Numbered from the stretch's first letter, positions 1-8,152 are shown. The stretch is 64,000 bases of DNA from Thermoleophilia bacterium (GCA_023382435.1 JAHDVS010000001.1:62001-126000); one strand, 5' to 3'. The notes: generated by a model from the sequence alone, not told the origin. A program made the numbers and translations.

Positions 1-2
1 GC

Positions 3-416
3 CTCGGGGCGCGCGTGTTCGCCGGCCCGAAGCCCGAGGTGGGCGTGCTGCCCGTCACGCTGACCGACGCGGCGCTCGCCGACCCCGTCTTCGCGAGCCT
101 GCCCGCCGAGCTCGTGACGTTCCAGTGGCACGGCGACACGTTCGAGCTCCCGGACGGCGCCGTGCTCCTCGCGTCTTCGCCCGCGTACCCTGCGCAGGCG
201 TTCCGCTTCGGCAAGCGTGCCTACGGCATCCAGTTCCACCTCGAGCTGACGAGCGACCTCGCGGACGAGTGGGCTGCCGTGCCCGCCTACGGCGAGGCGC
301 TCGACCGGGTGCTCGGGCCCGGCTCGCTGCCGCGCCTCGTCGCCGAGCTCGACGCCGCCTCGGGCTCGATGCGCTCGCACGCCCGCGGCCTGCTCGAGCG
401 CTGGCTCGACCTGTAG
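3..416 (+). CDS. Glutamine amidotransferase, class I (C-terminal part)
   Basis: This is the C-terminal part of a class I glutamine amidotransferase; the beginning lies left of the window and the frame is open from base 3. The visible part matches the end of a GMP-synthase-like GATase: FQWHGDTFELPDGA carries the core seen before the catalytic His, and YGIQFHLE holds the His and Glu of the Cys-His-Glu triad. The nucleophile Cys would lie upstream. Such stand-alone domains hydrolyse gamma-glutamyl compounds or supply ammonia to a partner; the substrate cannot be told here. The TAG stop (414-416) is part of a 15-bp palindrome shared with the convergent sirtuin gene. Confidence 0.8.
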   Translation, partial: LGARVFAGPKPEVGVLPVTLTDAALADPVFASLPAELVTFQWHGDTFELPDGAVLLASSPAYPAQAFRFGKRAYGIQFHLELTSDLADEWAAVPAYGEALDRVLGPGSLPRLVAELDAASGSMRSHARGLLERWLDL

Positions 417-442
417 GGGCCGGACAGGTCCGGCCCCTACAG
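411..442. repeat. GTAGGGGC palindrome P1 between convergent genes
   Basis: Perfect inverted repeat with 15-bp arms (CTGTAGGGGCCGGAC at 411-425, its complement at 428-442) and a 2-nt AG loop. It holds the TAG stop of the amidotransferase (414-416) and, on the other strand, the TAG stop of the sirtuin (437-439). No T-run follows either arm. It belongs to the family also seen near 17.8, 32.2, 37.7, 48.6, 51.1 and 56.7 kb, and its core is the same as that of the nusG-rplK copy. Confidence 0.85.
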
Positions 443-1177
443 CGCCTCGAGCACGCTCTCGAGCACGTCGCCCGCGGGCGCGTCGAGGACGAGCGCGGCG
501 GCCCGGTCGTAGCGGGTCGCGCCGAGGTTGACGATCGCGAGCTGCCCTCCGGCCGCGAGCGTCTCGTCTGGCAGGCCGGCGACCGGGTAGACCTCGAGCG
601 ACGAGCCGACCACGAGCAGCAGCGGCGCCTCGCGCGCCAGCTCGAAGGCTCGCTCGATCGCCGCCGCCGGAAGCTGCTCCTCGAAGAAGACGACGTCCGG
701 CTTCAGCACCGTGTCGCAGGCATCGCAGCGCGGCGCCCCCGTCGAGCGGGCGAGCCGCTCGAGCACGTCCTCGAGCCGATAGGAACGGGCGCAGCGGCGG
801 CAGCTCGAGGTACGGATCGAGCCGTGCACCTCGACGACGTCCCGGCTGCCCGCCCGCCCGTGCAGGAGGTCGATGTTCTGCGTGACGACGGCGCGCACGA
901 GGCCGCGGCGCTCCAGCTTCTCGAGAGCCAGGTGCGCACGGTTCGGGCGGGCCGCGGCCAGCAACTCGACACGGAGGCGGTAGAAGCTCCAGACCCGCTC
1001 CGGATCGCGGCGAAACGCCGACAGCGACGCGTACTCCATCGGGTCGACCGTCGCCCAGATCCCGGTCGGCGAGCGGAAGTCGGGGAGACCGCTCTCGGTC
1101 GAGATCCCCGCGCCCGTGAGCACGACCGCGCCGCCCGCGTCGCGGAGCATCCCGGCGAGTCGCGCTGCGCCCTGCAT
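437..1177 (-). CDS. Sir2 family NAD-dependent protein deacylase
   Basis: Sirtuin of 246 aa, the usual size for a bacterial class III or U enzyme. It removes acyl groups from lysine using NAD+, in the cytoplasm. Visible motifs: GAG at 22-24 (NAD binding), TQNID at 99-103, catalytic His118 in VHGS, zinc cysteines C126, C129, C151 and C154, and GSS at 191-193. The frame is open for about 260 codons upstream, but homology begins at ATG 1177, where a -10 box TACGAT (1185-1190) lies 7 nt away, so the mRNA is probably leaderless. It is divergent from the thioesterase and shares a 3' palindrome with the amidotransferase. Confidence 0.93.
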   Translation of the reverse strand: MQGAARLAGMLRDAGGAVVLTGAGISTESGLPDFRSPTGIWATVDPMEYASLSAFRRDPERVWSFYRLRVELLAAARPNRAHLALEKLERRGLVRAVVTQNIDLLHGRAGSRDVVEVHGSIRTSSCRRCARSYRLEDVLERLARSTGAPRCDACDTVLKPDVVFFEEQLPAAAIERAFELAREAPLLLVVGSSLEVYPVAGLPDETLAAGGQLAIVNLGATRYDRAAALVLDAPAGDVLESVLEAL

Positions 1178-1184
1178 CCCGGGA

Positions 1185-1194
1185 ATCGTACGAT
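1185..1194. promoter_or_regulatory. Symmetric bidirectional -10 element
   Basis: The 10-bp palindrome ATCGTACGAT contains TACGAT on both strands. It ends 7 nt before the sirtuin ATG (1177, minus) and 7 nt before the thioesterase GTG (1202, plus). Each half is a TANNNT -10 box at the spacing expected for a leaderless start. No clear -35 is seen on either side. Simultaneous occupancy by two polymerases looks sterically impossible, so the two genes may compete for transcription. Confidence 0.55.
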
Positions 1195-1201
1195 GCCGCC
1201 C

Positions 1202-1624
1202 GTGGACGGCTTTCGCTTCTCGACCGATCTGCGCGTGCGCTTCAACGAGACCGACGCGCAGGGGGTCGTGCACAACTCCGCGTACCTGATCTGGCTCGAG
1301 ATCGCCCGGATCGACTACCTCGACCGCTTCCCGGGCGGCTACCGGGGCATGGTCTCTGAACACGGGATCGACGTGACGACCGTCGAGGCGCACGTCCGCT
1401 ACCTCGCGGGGTGCCGCTTCGACGACCGCCTGCGGATCTGGGCACGCACCGCCGACCTGCGCGGCGCCCGCTTTCGCTTCGAGTACGCACTCGAGCGGGT
1501 GAGCGACCCCCCGGGCCTCGTCGCCGACGGCTGGACGCAGCACGCGTGCGTCTCCGCGGACACGCTGCGCCCGACCCGGATGCCGGGCTGGCTCGCCGAG
1601 ACGCTGGGCTCGCTCGAGGGCTAG
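1202..1624 (+). CDS. Hotdog-fold acyl-CoA thioesterase
   Basis: Acyl-CoA thioesterase of the 4-hydroxybenzoyl-CoA thioesterase/YbgC family (about 140 aa). It hydrolyses an acyl-CoA thioester; the substrate is not predictable. The family signature FNETDAQGVVHNSAYLIWLE near residues 15-34 includes the catalytic Asp in TDAQG and the conserved Tyr/Trp helix. I prefer GTG 1202 over in-frame ATG 1193 because the -10 box TACGAT (1189-1194) overlaps that ATG and sits 7 nt before the GTG. Its TAG stop (1622-1624) overlaps the stop of the convergent VanW gene in a CTAG tetranucleotide. Confidence 0.85.
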   Translation: MDGFRFSTDLRVRFNETDAQGVVHNSAYLIWLEIARIDYLDRFPGGYRGMVSEHGIDVTTVEAHVRYLAGCRFDDRLRIWARTADLRGARFRFEYALERVSDPPGLVADGWTQHACVSADTLRPTRMPGWLAETLGSLEG

Positions 1625-3606
1625 GCCGGTGGAGAGGGCGGATCGCCGCCGGTCGTCGCCGGGGGCGGCTGCGTCTCCGCCGGCGGCTGCGTCTCCGGCG
1701 GCTGCGTCGAGCCGCCGCTCTGCGAGCCACCGCCCTGCGAACCGCCGCCCTGCGAGCCGCCGCCCTGCGAGCCGCCGCCCTCGGTCGGCTTCGGCTCCTG
1801 CGGCTTGGGCTTCGTCCCGACGTGGACGATCTTCGGCTCGGCGCGGTAGCCCGAGTACCAGACGGTGTCGTAGAGGACGTTGCCGTTCGCGGCATAGACG
1901 ATCCGGCGCACCGAGACCGACCGCGCCGGCTCGCCGGGATCCTCGACCCACTTCTCGCCGACGTAGCGGTCGGGCTCGCCCACCTTGTCGACGGGCGGCT
2001 TGCCCGTGACCTCGAGCGGGGAGGTCTCGACGACGACCTCCCGGTCGACCGGCGTCCCGTACAGGTTGATCGTGAGCGACGAGGAGTCGACGAACGCACG
2101 CAGCCAGAGCCAGTGACCGGTGTCGTTCTTGAACACGAGGTCGGTGTCGGGATAGTTGACGGTGGCGTCCCGCCCGAGCGGGTAGTGGCTGATGTAGAGC
2201 GCGTGGTTCGTGCGCGCCTCGATCGAGAGCCCCGCCTCGAACGCTGCGTTGAACACGGTCGTGGAGACCTGGCAGACGCCGCCGCCGAGCCCGGTCTGGA
2301 GCTCGCCGTTGATGATCACCGGCGCCTCCAGGAACCCCTTGTCGGCGTTGCGCTCGCCGGTCGTCTCGTTGAACGAGAACAGCGCGCCGGGCGGGATCAG
2401 GTGGTCGTCGATCAGCTTCGAGACGAGCTGGACGTTGTGGATCCGGTTCGGATCTCCCCCGTACGTCGTCGTGTACGAGCCGACGACGCCGACGATTCCC
2501 ATCGCTTTCGCCTCCTCGGTCGTCCGTTTCGGCTGGGCGGTCTCGACGGCGAGCGGCGCGGTGCGGCCCCCTGGCGCCGCGACGAGCGCGGCGGCGAGCA
2601 GCTCTGTCCTGGTGGCGTCGATGTCGAGCGTGCGCCCCTCGCGGGCCGCCACGACCCTGGGCCGACCGCTCGCCGTGAGCGTGAAGCCGGCGTCGAGAGG
2701 AGGCCGGTCGATCGCCTTCGCGAGGCCTGAGAGGTAGCGCTCCGCCGCCTCGCCGCCGATCCCGAGCTCCTTCGAGCCGCCGCTGGGCAGGAGCAGCAGT
2801 TTCGCCAGCTTGGCGGGGCCGATCGAGAGCCGGGTCTTGCCGTGGGTGAGCGAGACCGGCGCCGACAGCACCGTCCGCACCTGCGCCGCCACGGGCTGGA
2901 GGGCGGCCGCGGTGACCTCGGGCTCCGCGACCGCGACCGGAAGCGGAACGGAGCCGGTGCGCTCGAGAGCGGCCAGCGCGGCCACGATCACGACGGCGGC
3001 CCGGTCGCGGTCGAGCAGGCGGCCTGTCCGGGCCGGGCTCACGACAGGCTCGAGCCCGTCGAGCGTGATCGCCGCCTCGGCCGCCTCCAGGTCGATCGCC
3101 CTCGCCAGCCGGCGCACCCGTTGCTCGACCGTCGCCGCGTCGGCTACTCCGGACGGCTGGACGTCCGCCCCGCTGACGCGCAGGCCGAGCCGCTTGAAGC
3201 CCCGGAACAGGATGAAGCCGTCGCCCCGCTCGAGCGCCTGCTCGACGGCAGCGTCCCAGTCCGCGGTCACGCCAAGCTGGGCGGCCGTCAGGAGGAAGCG
3301 CTGCTCGCCGCCCGTGAACGCGACCGGCTGCGCCGCGAGAGCGGCGGCCCTGCGCTCGAGCGTGCGCGTCGCCTCCTCGACGGTCATGCCGCCGACGTCG
3401 ACGCCCGCGACGGACACGCCGGCCGCGATCCGGTCGGATGACCCCGCGAAGCCGACACCGGTGCCGAGCGCGGCGACCGCCACGGCCGCGGCGGCTCCGA
3501 TCAGCGCGCGCCGGCGCAGGCGCGCGCGGCGCGTCCGCTTGTGCCGGCGCTCCTCGTAGAAGGCCCGGTCACGGCGGGCCGGCGTGACCCCGACGTCTGC
3601 CCGCAT
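1621..3606 (-). CDS. VanW family protein with peptidoglycan-binding-like domains
   Basis: A 661-aa cell-wall protein of the VanW/YoaR type. A basic N-terminus (about 1-32) is followed by one membrane segment (about 33-55), so the rest is probably extracytoplasmic. Residues about 57-360 look like repeated PG_binding_4 domains. The VanW domain follows (about 375-510), with the landmarks FSFNETTGERNADKGF, GGGVCQVSTTVFNAA and NHALYISHYPLGRD. The C-terminus is a linker with four GGGSQ-type repeats and a Pro/Thr-rich tail. The biochemical role of VanW is not established. ATG 3606 has a TAGACT -10 box 9 nt upstream. Confidence 0.9.
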   Translation of the reverse strand: MRADVGVTPARRDRAFYEERRHKRTRRARLRRRALIGAAAAVAVAALGTGVGFAGSSDRIAAGVSVAGVDVGGMTVEEATRTLERRAAALAAQPVAFTGGEQRFLLTAAQLGVTADWDAAVEQALERGDGFILFRGFKRLGLRVSGADVQPSGVADAATVEQRVRRLARAIDLEAAEAAITLDGLEPVVSPARTGRLLDRDRAAVVIVAALAALERTGSVPLPVAVAEPEVTAAALQPVAAQVRTVLSAPVSLTHGKTRLSIGPAKLAKLLLLPSGGSKELGIGGEAAERYLSGLAKAIDRPPLDAGFTLTASGRPRVVAAREGRTLDIDATRTELLAAALVAAPGGRTAPLAVETAQPKRTTEEAKAMGIVGVVGSYTTTYGGDPNRIHNVQLVSKLIDDHLIPPGALFSFNETTGERNADKGFLEAPVIINGELQTGLGGGVCQVSTTVFNAAFEAGLSIEARTNHALYISHYPLGRDATVNYPDTDLVFKNDTGHWLWLRAFVDSSSLTINLYGTPVDREVVVETSPLEVTGKPPVDKVGEPDRYVGEKWVEDPGEPARSVSVRRIVYAANGNVLYDTVWYSGYRAEPKIVHVGTKPKPQEPKPTEGGGSQGGGSQGGGSQGGGSQSGGSTQPPETQPPAETQPPPATTGGDPPSPPA

Positions 3607-3615
3607 CCTGATCTG

Positions 3616-3621
3616 AGTCTA
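3616..3621 (-). promoter_or_regulatory. -10 box, VanW gene (leaderless type)
   Basis: TAGACT on the minus strand, 9 nt before ATG 3606. No convincing -35 or Shine-Dalgarno sequence is seen. Confidence 0.45.
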
Positions 3622-3657
3622 GCAACGGCGTCTCGGCCCGCCTTCTCGACCGCGGCG

Positions 3658-3663
3658 TACACT
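3658..3663 (+). promoter_or_regulatory. -10 box, secreted protein gene (leaderless type)
   Basis: TACACT 9 nt before GTG 3673. The divergent VanW -10 box lies 36 bp away on the other strand. Confidence 0.45.
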
Positions 3664-3672
3664 TCGGACGCC

Positions 3673-4212
3673 GTGGCCTTCTCCCTCGCCGGGCGCTTCG
3701 GGTGCCGGCTCCTTCGCGGCCGGCTCGCGCTCGTGGCGCTACTGGCGCTCGCTCTCTCGAGCCCCGCAGCCGCGTCGGCGGCGCTGCCCGACCCGGGGCG
3801 GCTCGTTGCCGGGCAGAGCCTCGGCGGCGTGCGGCTGGGCATGACGAAGGCCGGAGTCAGGAAGGCGTGGGGCAAGGTGTTCGGCCGCTGCCGCAGCTGC
3901 CAGCGCGAGACGTGGTATTTCACGTATCGGCCGTTCGAGCCCCAGGGCGCGGGTGTCGTCTTCTCCGGGCGCGTTGTCGCACAGGCGTTCACGCTGTGGC
4001 AGCCGGACGGGTGGCGCGACGACGCGGGGCTGTCGCTCGGGGTAGCGGAGAGCGAGTTGACGCGCCTGCGCGGCTCCCTGCCGCGGCGCGAGTGCTCCGG
4101 CTACACGGCGCTCGTCCTGCGCGGGCAGCGGGCGGACAGCGTCTTCTACCTCGACGGCGGGAAGCTGTGGGGCTTCGGGCTCACACGGCCGGGCTCGTCT
4201 CCGTGCGCGTAG
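3673..4212 (+). CDS. Secreted protein of unknown function
   Basis: I do not recognise a family. From GTG 3673 the product is 179 aa with a typical signal peptide: Arg residues, a hydrophobic stretch (RLALVALLALALSS near 15-28) and an Ala-rich cleavage region ending ASAA. The mature part contains QSLGGVRLGMTKAGVRKAWG, reminiscent of small extracellular proteins with a SmpA/OmlA-like GM-x-K-x-x-V pattern. It has Cys pairs (GRCRSCQ, and RREC with SPC near the end) that could form disulfides. The frame continues upstream to 3541, but this start has a -10 box 9 nt away and begins the signal peptide. The last 32 nt overlap the convergent permease gene. Confidence 0.7.
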   Translation: MAFSLAGRFGCRLLRGRLALVALLALALSSPAAASAALPDPGRLVAGQSLGGVRLGMTKAGVRKAWGKVFGRCRSCQRETWYFTYRPFEPQGAGVVFSGRVVAQAFTLWQPDGWRDDAGLSLGVAESELTRLRGSLPRRECSGYTALVLRGQRADSVFYLDGGKLWGFGLTRPGSSPCA

Positions 4213-5491
4213 CGCTCTTCGCCTCCGCCTCGATGAGCAGCACCACGATCGGGACGACGAGGAGCACGGGGATCCCGACGGCGGGCCACATGGCCGCGTA
4301 GCCGTCGGTGGAGCGCAGGAGCGGGTGGAAGATATCGATCACCGCTCCGACGGCGAGCGGGCCCAGCAGGAGGCCGATGCCCTTGGTCATGATCGCGAGG
4401 CCCGAAATGGCCCCGCGCTCCCGCGCCGGCATCAGCTTGAACAGGAGCCCCCACGAGAGAGTCATGACCATGCCCCCGGCGACCGCGACGGGCGCGATCA
4501 GCGGGTAGTACCACCAGTGCCACTGCCGTGCGAGCACCGACAGGGTGAGCCCGAGCCCGTAGACGATCGACGCGCCGAGGATCACGCGGGCGATCCCGAA
4601 CTTGTCACCGAGGCGCCCGGAGGCGAACGCGGCGAAGACGTAGCCGATCGCGACGACGGAGAGCACCGCGGACGACACGTACAGCGGCTGGCCGAGGCCG
4701 TCGACGATGTAGAGGACGACGAATGTCCGCATGCCCGCGAACGTGGCCTCCCAGGCCGTGTTGCAGATGAGGAACAGCCGCACCTCGCGCTCCTTGCGCA
4801 CGATCCGCCACGGCGAGGCGAGGTACGAGCGAAAGCGTTTGTGGTCGCGATCGCCCGGGGTGTCCTCCCGCGTGAGCGCGATCACGAGCGAGCACGCGAC
4901 CGCGGTCACGCCCGCGGCGAGGACGAACGGGAACGGCTCCCAGACCCCGAGCAGGACGCCGCCGCCGACGAGCGCGGCGCCGAGGGCGACTCCGCGCATC
5001 ACGTGTTGGGCCCCCTGCGCCCGCCCGAACACCGACGCCGGCAGCAGATCCGGGTAGAGCCCGCGGTAGGGCGGCTCGTAGATGTAGTAGGCGAAGAAGA
5101 ACGCGAACAGCGCGAACGCGGTCGAGGCGAGGTTGGGCATGAACGCGACCATCGCGAGCGCGAGCGTCATCGGGGCGATCGCGAACGCGAGGTAGGGCCG
5201 GCGACGGCCGAACGGCGTCCGGGTCGCGTCGGACAGGGGCCCGACGACCAGCGGCAGGAAGATCGCGAACACGCCCTCCGCCGCAAGCACCATCCCGATC
5301 AGGGTGGCCGAGGATGTGAACTGCCCCAGAACCGGCGGCAGGTAGGCCGCCACCGTCGTGATCGACCAGGCCAGGCCGAGCGCGCCGATCCCGAGCACCC
5401 AGATCAGGCGCGTCACCTCGGCCCCGCCGGGAGTGCCCGCGGGTGCGCCCGCGGCGGCGACCGCTCGCTTCAGCGTCCCCTTCGCGAGCAC
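4181..5491 (-). CDS. MFS permease (GPH/SLC45-like)
   Basis: Major facilitator of 436 aa with about 12 predicted membrane segments. The loop DATRTPFGRRRPYLA after the second helix matches the glycoside-pentoside-hexuronide:cation and SLC45-like branch (D-x-T-R-T-P-x-G-R-R-R-P), so a sugar or related solute symporter is likely; the substrate is unknown. GTG 5491 was chosen because TACACT (5498-5503) ends 6 nt upstream and earlier codons run into the upstream HAD gene. Its 3' end overlaps the convergent secreted-protein gene by 32 nt. Confidence 0.85.
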   Translation of the reverse strand: MLAKGTLKRAVAAAGAPAGTPGGAEVTRLIWVLGIGALGLAWSITTVAAYLPPVLGQFTSSATLIGMVLAAEGVFAIFLPLVVGPLSDATRTPFGRRRPYLAFAIAPMTLALAMVAFMPNLASTAFALFAFFFAYYIYEPPYRGLYPDLLPASVFGRAQGAQHVMRGVALGAALVGGGVLLGVWEPFPFVLAAGVTAVACSLVIALTREDTPGDRDHKRFRSYLASPWRIVRKEREVRLFLICNTAWEATFAGMRTFVVLYIVDGLGQPLYVSSAVLSVVAIGYVFAAFASGRLGDKFGIARVILGASIVYGLGLTLSVLARQWHWWYYPLIAPVAVAGGMVMTLSWGLLFKLMPARERGAISGLAIMTKGIGLLLGPLAVGAVIDIFHPLLRSTDGYAAMWPAVGIPVLLVVPIVVLLIEAEAKSATRTETSPAV

Positions 5492-5497
5492 CGAGCG

Positions 5498-5503
5498 AGT
5501 GTA
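5498..5503 (-). promoter_or_regulatory. -10 box, MFS permease gene (leaderless type)
   Basis: TACACT on the minus strand, 6 nt before GTG 5491 and inside the 34-bp gap after the HAD gene. It suggests a separate transcript for the permease. Confidence 0.45.
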
Positions 5504-5525
5504 GTCAGAGCCCCGGCCGGGCCGC

Positions 5526-6206
5526 TCAGGGAAGTCCGAGCGCGGCCGGAAGCGCGTAGAGGTCGCGCAGGATCCCCGGCCCGTCCGGGTGGCGGCCCTC
5601 CCGATCGAGCAGGAAGGCACGCATCCCGATCGAGCGGGCTCCGGCGACGTCGTCGGTGAGCGAGTCCCCCACCATCACGGCCTCCTGCTCCCCGACCCCG
5701 AGCAGGAACAACGCCGCCCGGAAGATGCTCGGATCGGGCTTGACCTTGCCGTGCGCGCCGGAGCTGACGACCGCGTCGACGTCGAGCGAGAACGTGTCGA
5801 CGAAGCGGTCGAGATCGCGGCTCGTGTTCGAGACCAGGCCGAGCCAGAGCCCCCGACGCCGCAGCTCGCGCAGCACGGGCGGGGCGTCCTCGTACAGCTC
5901 GAAGTTGGTCGACTGCTCCCAGGCGCGGACGATCTCGATCGCGAGCCCGCTGACGGTGTCGCCCCGGCCGCCCATCCCCCGGATGATGTCCTCGGTGAAG
6001 CGGATCCAGATCGCCTCGTCGTGCTCGAGCTCGGGGTGGTGCGCGAGATCGTCGATCGCCGCGGCCCGCGCCGGCTCGTAGAGGGCCGGGTCGAGGTCGA
6101 GCCCGCGGCGCGCGCCCGCCCGCCGGTAGCCCCCCGGACCGAGGAGCGGGCCGGGCTTCGCGAGCGTGAAATCGACGTCGAAGAGAACGGCGCGCAGGCG
6201 GCTCAC
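5526..6206 (-). CDS. HAD family hydrolase
   Basis: Haloacid dehalogenase-like phosphatase, 226 aa. HAD motif I is altered: FDVDFTLAKP has DVDFT where DxDGT is usual, but both Asp remain. Motif II is SNTSRD, motif III is the Lys of GKVKPDPSIF, and motif IV is GDSLTDDVAGA. The substrate is unknown. GTG 6206 overlaps the nitrilase stop as GTGA (6203-6206), so the two genes are translationally coupled and probably form one operon. Confidence 0.88.
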   Translation of the reverse strand: MSRLRAVLFDVDFTLAKPGPLLGPGGYRRAGARRGLDLDPALYEPARAAAIDDLAHHPELEHDEAIWIRFTEDIIRGMGGRGDTVSGLAIEIVRAWEQSTNFELYEDAPPVLRELRRRGLWLGLVSNTSRDLDRFVDTFSLDVDAVVSSGAHGKVKPDPSIFRAALFLLGVGEQEAVMVGDSLTDDVAGARSIGMRAFLLDREGRHPDGPGILRDLYALPAALGLP

Positions 6207-7051
6207 GCCGGGGGCTGCGCGACCGCCGGCCAGCGGTAGGCGGAGGGGCGGCGGTTCGCGAGCGACGGAACCTCCTCCCGCACCCGCCGCAGGCGCTCGC
6301 GGTCGAGCTCCGCCGTGATCACCGTATCCTCGTCCGGCGCAACCGCGAGCACGACCCCCCACGGGTCGGCGATCAGCGAGCGCCCGTAGCTCGCACGCCC
6401 CGGCTCGTGCGTCCCCCACTGGTTCGCGGCCACGACGTAGAGCTGGTTCTCGACCGCGCGGGCGCGCACGAGCAGCTCCCAGTGATCCTTCCCGGTGAAG
6501 AGCGTGAACGCGGCCGGAACGGTGATCAGCTCCGCACCGTCGAGCGCGAGGATCCGGTACAGCTCCGGGAAGCGCAGGTCGTAGCAGATCGTCAGCCCGA
6601 TCCGCCAGCCCTCGACGTCACGGGCGACGACCTCGTCGCCGGGCTCCTGGATCTCCGACTCGCGGTACTCGAGGCCGGCGACGTCGACGTCGAACATGTG
6701 GATCTTGCGATAGACGGCGGCCAGCTCCCCGTCGGGGTCGTAGACGGCGCACGTGTTCGAGCAGCGGTCACGCCCGTCGCGAAGCTCCGTCACGGAGCCC
6801 CCGATCAGCGTGATCCCGTGGCGCCTGGCCCACGCGCTCATGGCCGCGAAGCTCTCTCCGCCCTCGAGCGGCTCGGCGGCGGCGCGGACCACGTCGGCGG
6901 AGCCCCAGGCGTTCCAGACCTCCGGCAGCAGAACGACGTCCGCGCCCGTGGAGGCGGCGCGGGCGACGAGACGCTCCGCGAGCGCGAGGTTGTCGGCCTT
7001 GACGCCCCGCGCGTTGAGCTGTACGCACGCCACGCGGAGACGGTCGGCCAT
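6203..7051 (-). CDS. Carbon-nitrogen hydrolase (nitrilase superfamily)
   Basis: C-N hydrolase of 282 aa with the complete Glu-Lys-Cys triad: E44 in LLPEVWNAW, K116 in YRKIHMFD and C156 in TICYDLRFPEL. This pattern is typical of the Nit1/Nit2 and deaminated-glutathione or omega-amidase branch. It cleaves an amide C-N bond in the cytoplasm. ATG 7051 has a TATTCT -10 box 6 nt upstream, and the frame above it would run into the tRNA. It is coupled to the downstream HAD gene through a GTGA overlap. Confidence 0.88.
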   Translation of the reverse strand: MADRLRVACVQLNARGVKADNLALAERLVARAASTGADVVLLPEVWNAWGSADVVRAAAEPLEGGESFAAMSAWARRHGITLIGGSVTELRDGRDRCSNTCAVYDPDGELAAVYRKIHMFDVDVAGLEYRESEIQEPGDEVVARDVEGWRIGLTICYDLRFPELYRILALDGAELITVPAAFTLFTGKDHWELLVRARAVENQLYVVAANQWGTHEPGRASYGRSLIADPWGVVLAVAPDEDTVITAELDRERLRRVREEVPSLANRRPSAYRWPAVAQPPA

Positions 7052-7057
7052 CCCGTG

Positions 7058-7063
7058 AGAATA
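7058..7063 (-). promoter_or_regulatory. -10 box, nitrilase gene (leaderless type)
   Basis: TATTCT on the minus strand, 6 nt before ATG 7051, between the gene and tRNA-Pro. Confidence 0.45.
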
Positions 7064-7127
7064 CCCGCCGCACGCGGGCAGGGCGGGCGGCGGGACGGCA
7101 CGCGCCGGTCCCGTCCCCCGTGCCCAG

Positions 7128-7201
7128 TCGGGGTGCCCGGATTCGAACCGGGGACCTCGCCGACCCGAACGGCGCGCGCTACCAGGCTGCGCTACACCCC
7201 G
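7128..7201 (-). tRNA. tRNA-Pro (CGG)
   Basis: A 74-nt cloverleaf. Acceptor CGGGGTG pairs with CACCCCG, discriminator A. D-stem GCGC/GCGC, anticodon stem CGCCG/CGGCG with loop TTCGGGT giving anticodon CGG, T-stem CCCGG/CCGGG with loop TTCGAAT. CCA is not encoded. Confidence 0.95.
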
Positions 7202-7227
7202 AACGGGAGAAGGGTACCGGAACGCGG

Positions 7228-7233
7228 TATCGT
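7228..7233 (+). promoter_or_regulatory. -10 box, NIF3 gene (leaderless type)
   Basis: TATCGT 6 nt before GTG 7240, directly after the tRNA gene. Confidence 0.45.
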
Positions 7234-7239
7234 CGGGAC

Positions 7240-7983
7240 GTGGCATCCCGCGAGGAGCTGATCGCGTTCGCGAACGGGTACCTCGATCTCGAGGCGTACC
7301 CGGACTACGGCCCGATGGGCCTCCAGGTCGTTGGCGCCGAGCGGGTGTCGAAGCTCGCCTGCGGCGTGTCCGCCTCGCTCGAGCTGTTCACCCGTGCGGC
7401 CGCGTGCGGAGCGCAGCTCCTCCTGGTGCATCACGGCCTGTTCTGGGATCGGGATCCGCGCATCGTCGACCGCGCGCTGAGAGCCCGCCTCGAGGCCCTG
7501 TTCGCGGCCGACATGTCGCTCGCCGCCTACCACCTCGCCCTCGACGCGCACCCCGGGATCGGTAACAACGCGCTGCTTGCCCGCGAGCTCGGGATCGCGC
7601 CCGAGCGGAGGTTCGCGGGCGTCGGCTTCGGCGGGCCGCTCGAATCTCCGTGCACGATCGAGGAGCTCGCGGCGCGCATCGAGCGTCGCCTCGACCGGCC
7701 GCCGCTCGTCTTCGCGTCGGGGCCCGAGACGATCCGGCGGGTCGCGGTCTGCTCGGGCTCCGCCGCCCGCTATCTGGCAGACGCCGCCGGCGAGGGCTAC
7801 GACTGCTACGTGACCGGGGAGCCGGGGGAGCCTTCGCTGATGACGGCGCGGGAGGCGAGAACTCACTTCGTGGCCGCCGGCCACTACGCGACGGAGACGC
7901 TCGGCGTACGGGCACTCGCGCGGCTCCTGGCGGAGCGGTTCGAGCTCGAGTGGGAGTTCGTTGACCTGCCGAACCCCGTCTGA
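7240..7983 (+). CDS. NIF3/DUF34 family metal-binding protein
   Basis: NIF3-like protein of 247 aa, historically annotated GTP cyclohydrolase I type 2. The family forms dinuclear-metal toroids and its physiological role is unsettled. Visible metal motifs: VHHGLFWD with tandem His, AYHLALDAHPGIGNN, YVTGEPGE, and the C-terminal AAGHYATETLG with the last His and Glu. Length matches short family members without the inserted domain. GTG 7240 fits homology and the -10 box 6 nt away; codons further upstream lie inside the tRNA. Confidence 0.88.
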   Translation: MASREELIAFANGYLDLEAYPDYGPMGLQVVGAERVSKLACGVSASLELFTRAAACGAQLLLVHHGLFWDRDPRIVDRALRARLEALFAADMSLAAYHLALDAHPGIGNNALLARELGIAPERRFAGVGFGGPLESPCTIEELAARIERRLDRPPLVFASGPETIRRVAVCSGSAARYLADAAGEGYDCYVTGEPGEPSLMTAREARTHFVAAGHYATETLGVRALARLLAERFELEWEFVDLPNPV

Positions 7984-8017
7984 CCGGATCGGCGTTGCCC
8001 CTGGCGCGACGAGACCG

Positions 8018-8152
8018 TATCCTTACGTCATGACTCGCAGGACGGAGCGGCCCGCGGGATGAGCGCGGCCGCCGTACGGATTCGGGGGAATCGGCCCGCC
8101 GGTTGCAGTGACGGCGGGCTTCGTCGTCTCAGGGGACCGAAAGGAGCACGAG
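8018..8152 (+). promoter_or_regulatory. -10 box and structured leader of the 56-aa gene
   Basis: TATCCT at 8018-8023 is a candidate -10, giving a leader of about 120 nt. The leader can fold into successive hairpins: GCGGCC/GGCCGC (8047-8052 with 8067-8072), GATTC/GAATC around GGGG (8079-8083 with 8088-8092), and an 8-bp stem GCCCGCCG/CGGCGGGC (8094-8101 with 8112-8119). The Shine-Dalgarno AAGGAG is at 8141-8146. It matches no riboswitch class I recognise. Confidence 0.35.

Noticed and set aside
1193-1195. ATG as thioesterase start
   Set aside because: It overlaps the -10 box; GTG 1202 keeps the 7-nt leaderless spacing and all homology. Not excluded.
125-1624. A 499-codon plus-strand open frame across the sirtuin gene
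   Set aside because: Arg/Ala-rich shadow of the minus-strand sirtuin; only its last 140 codons (thioesterase) are real.
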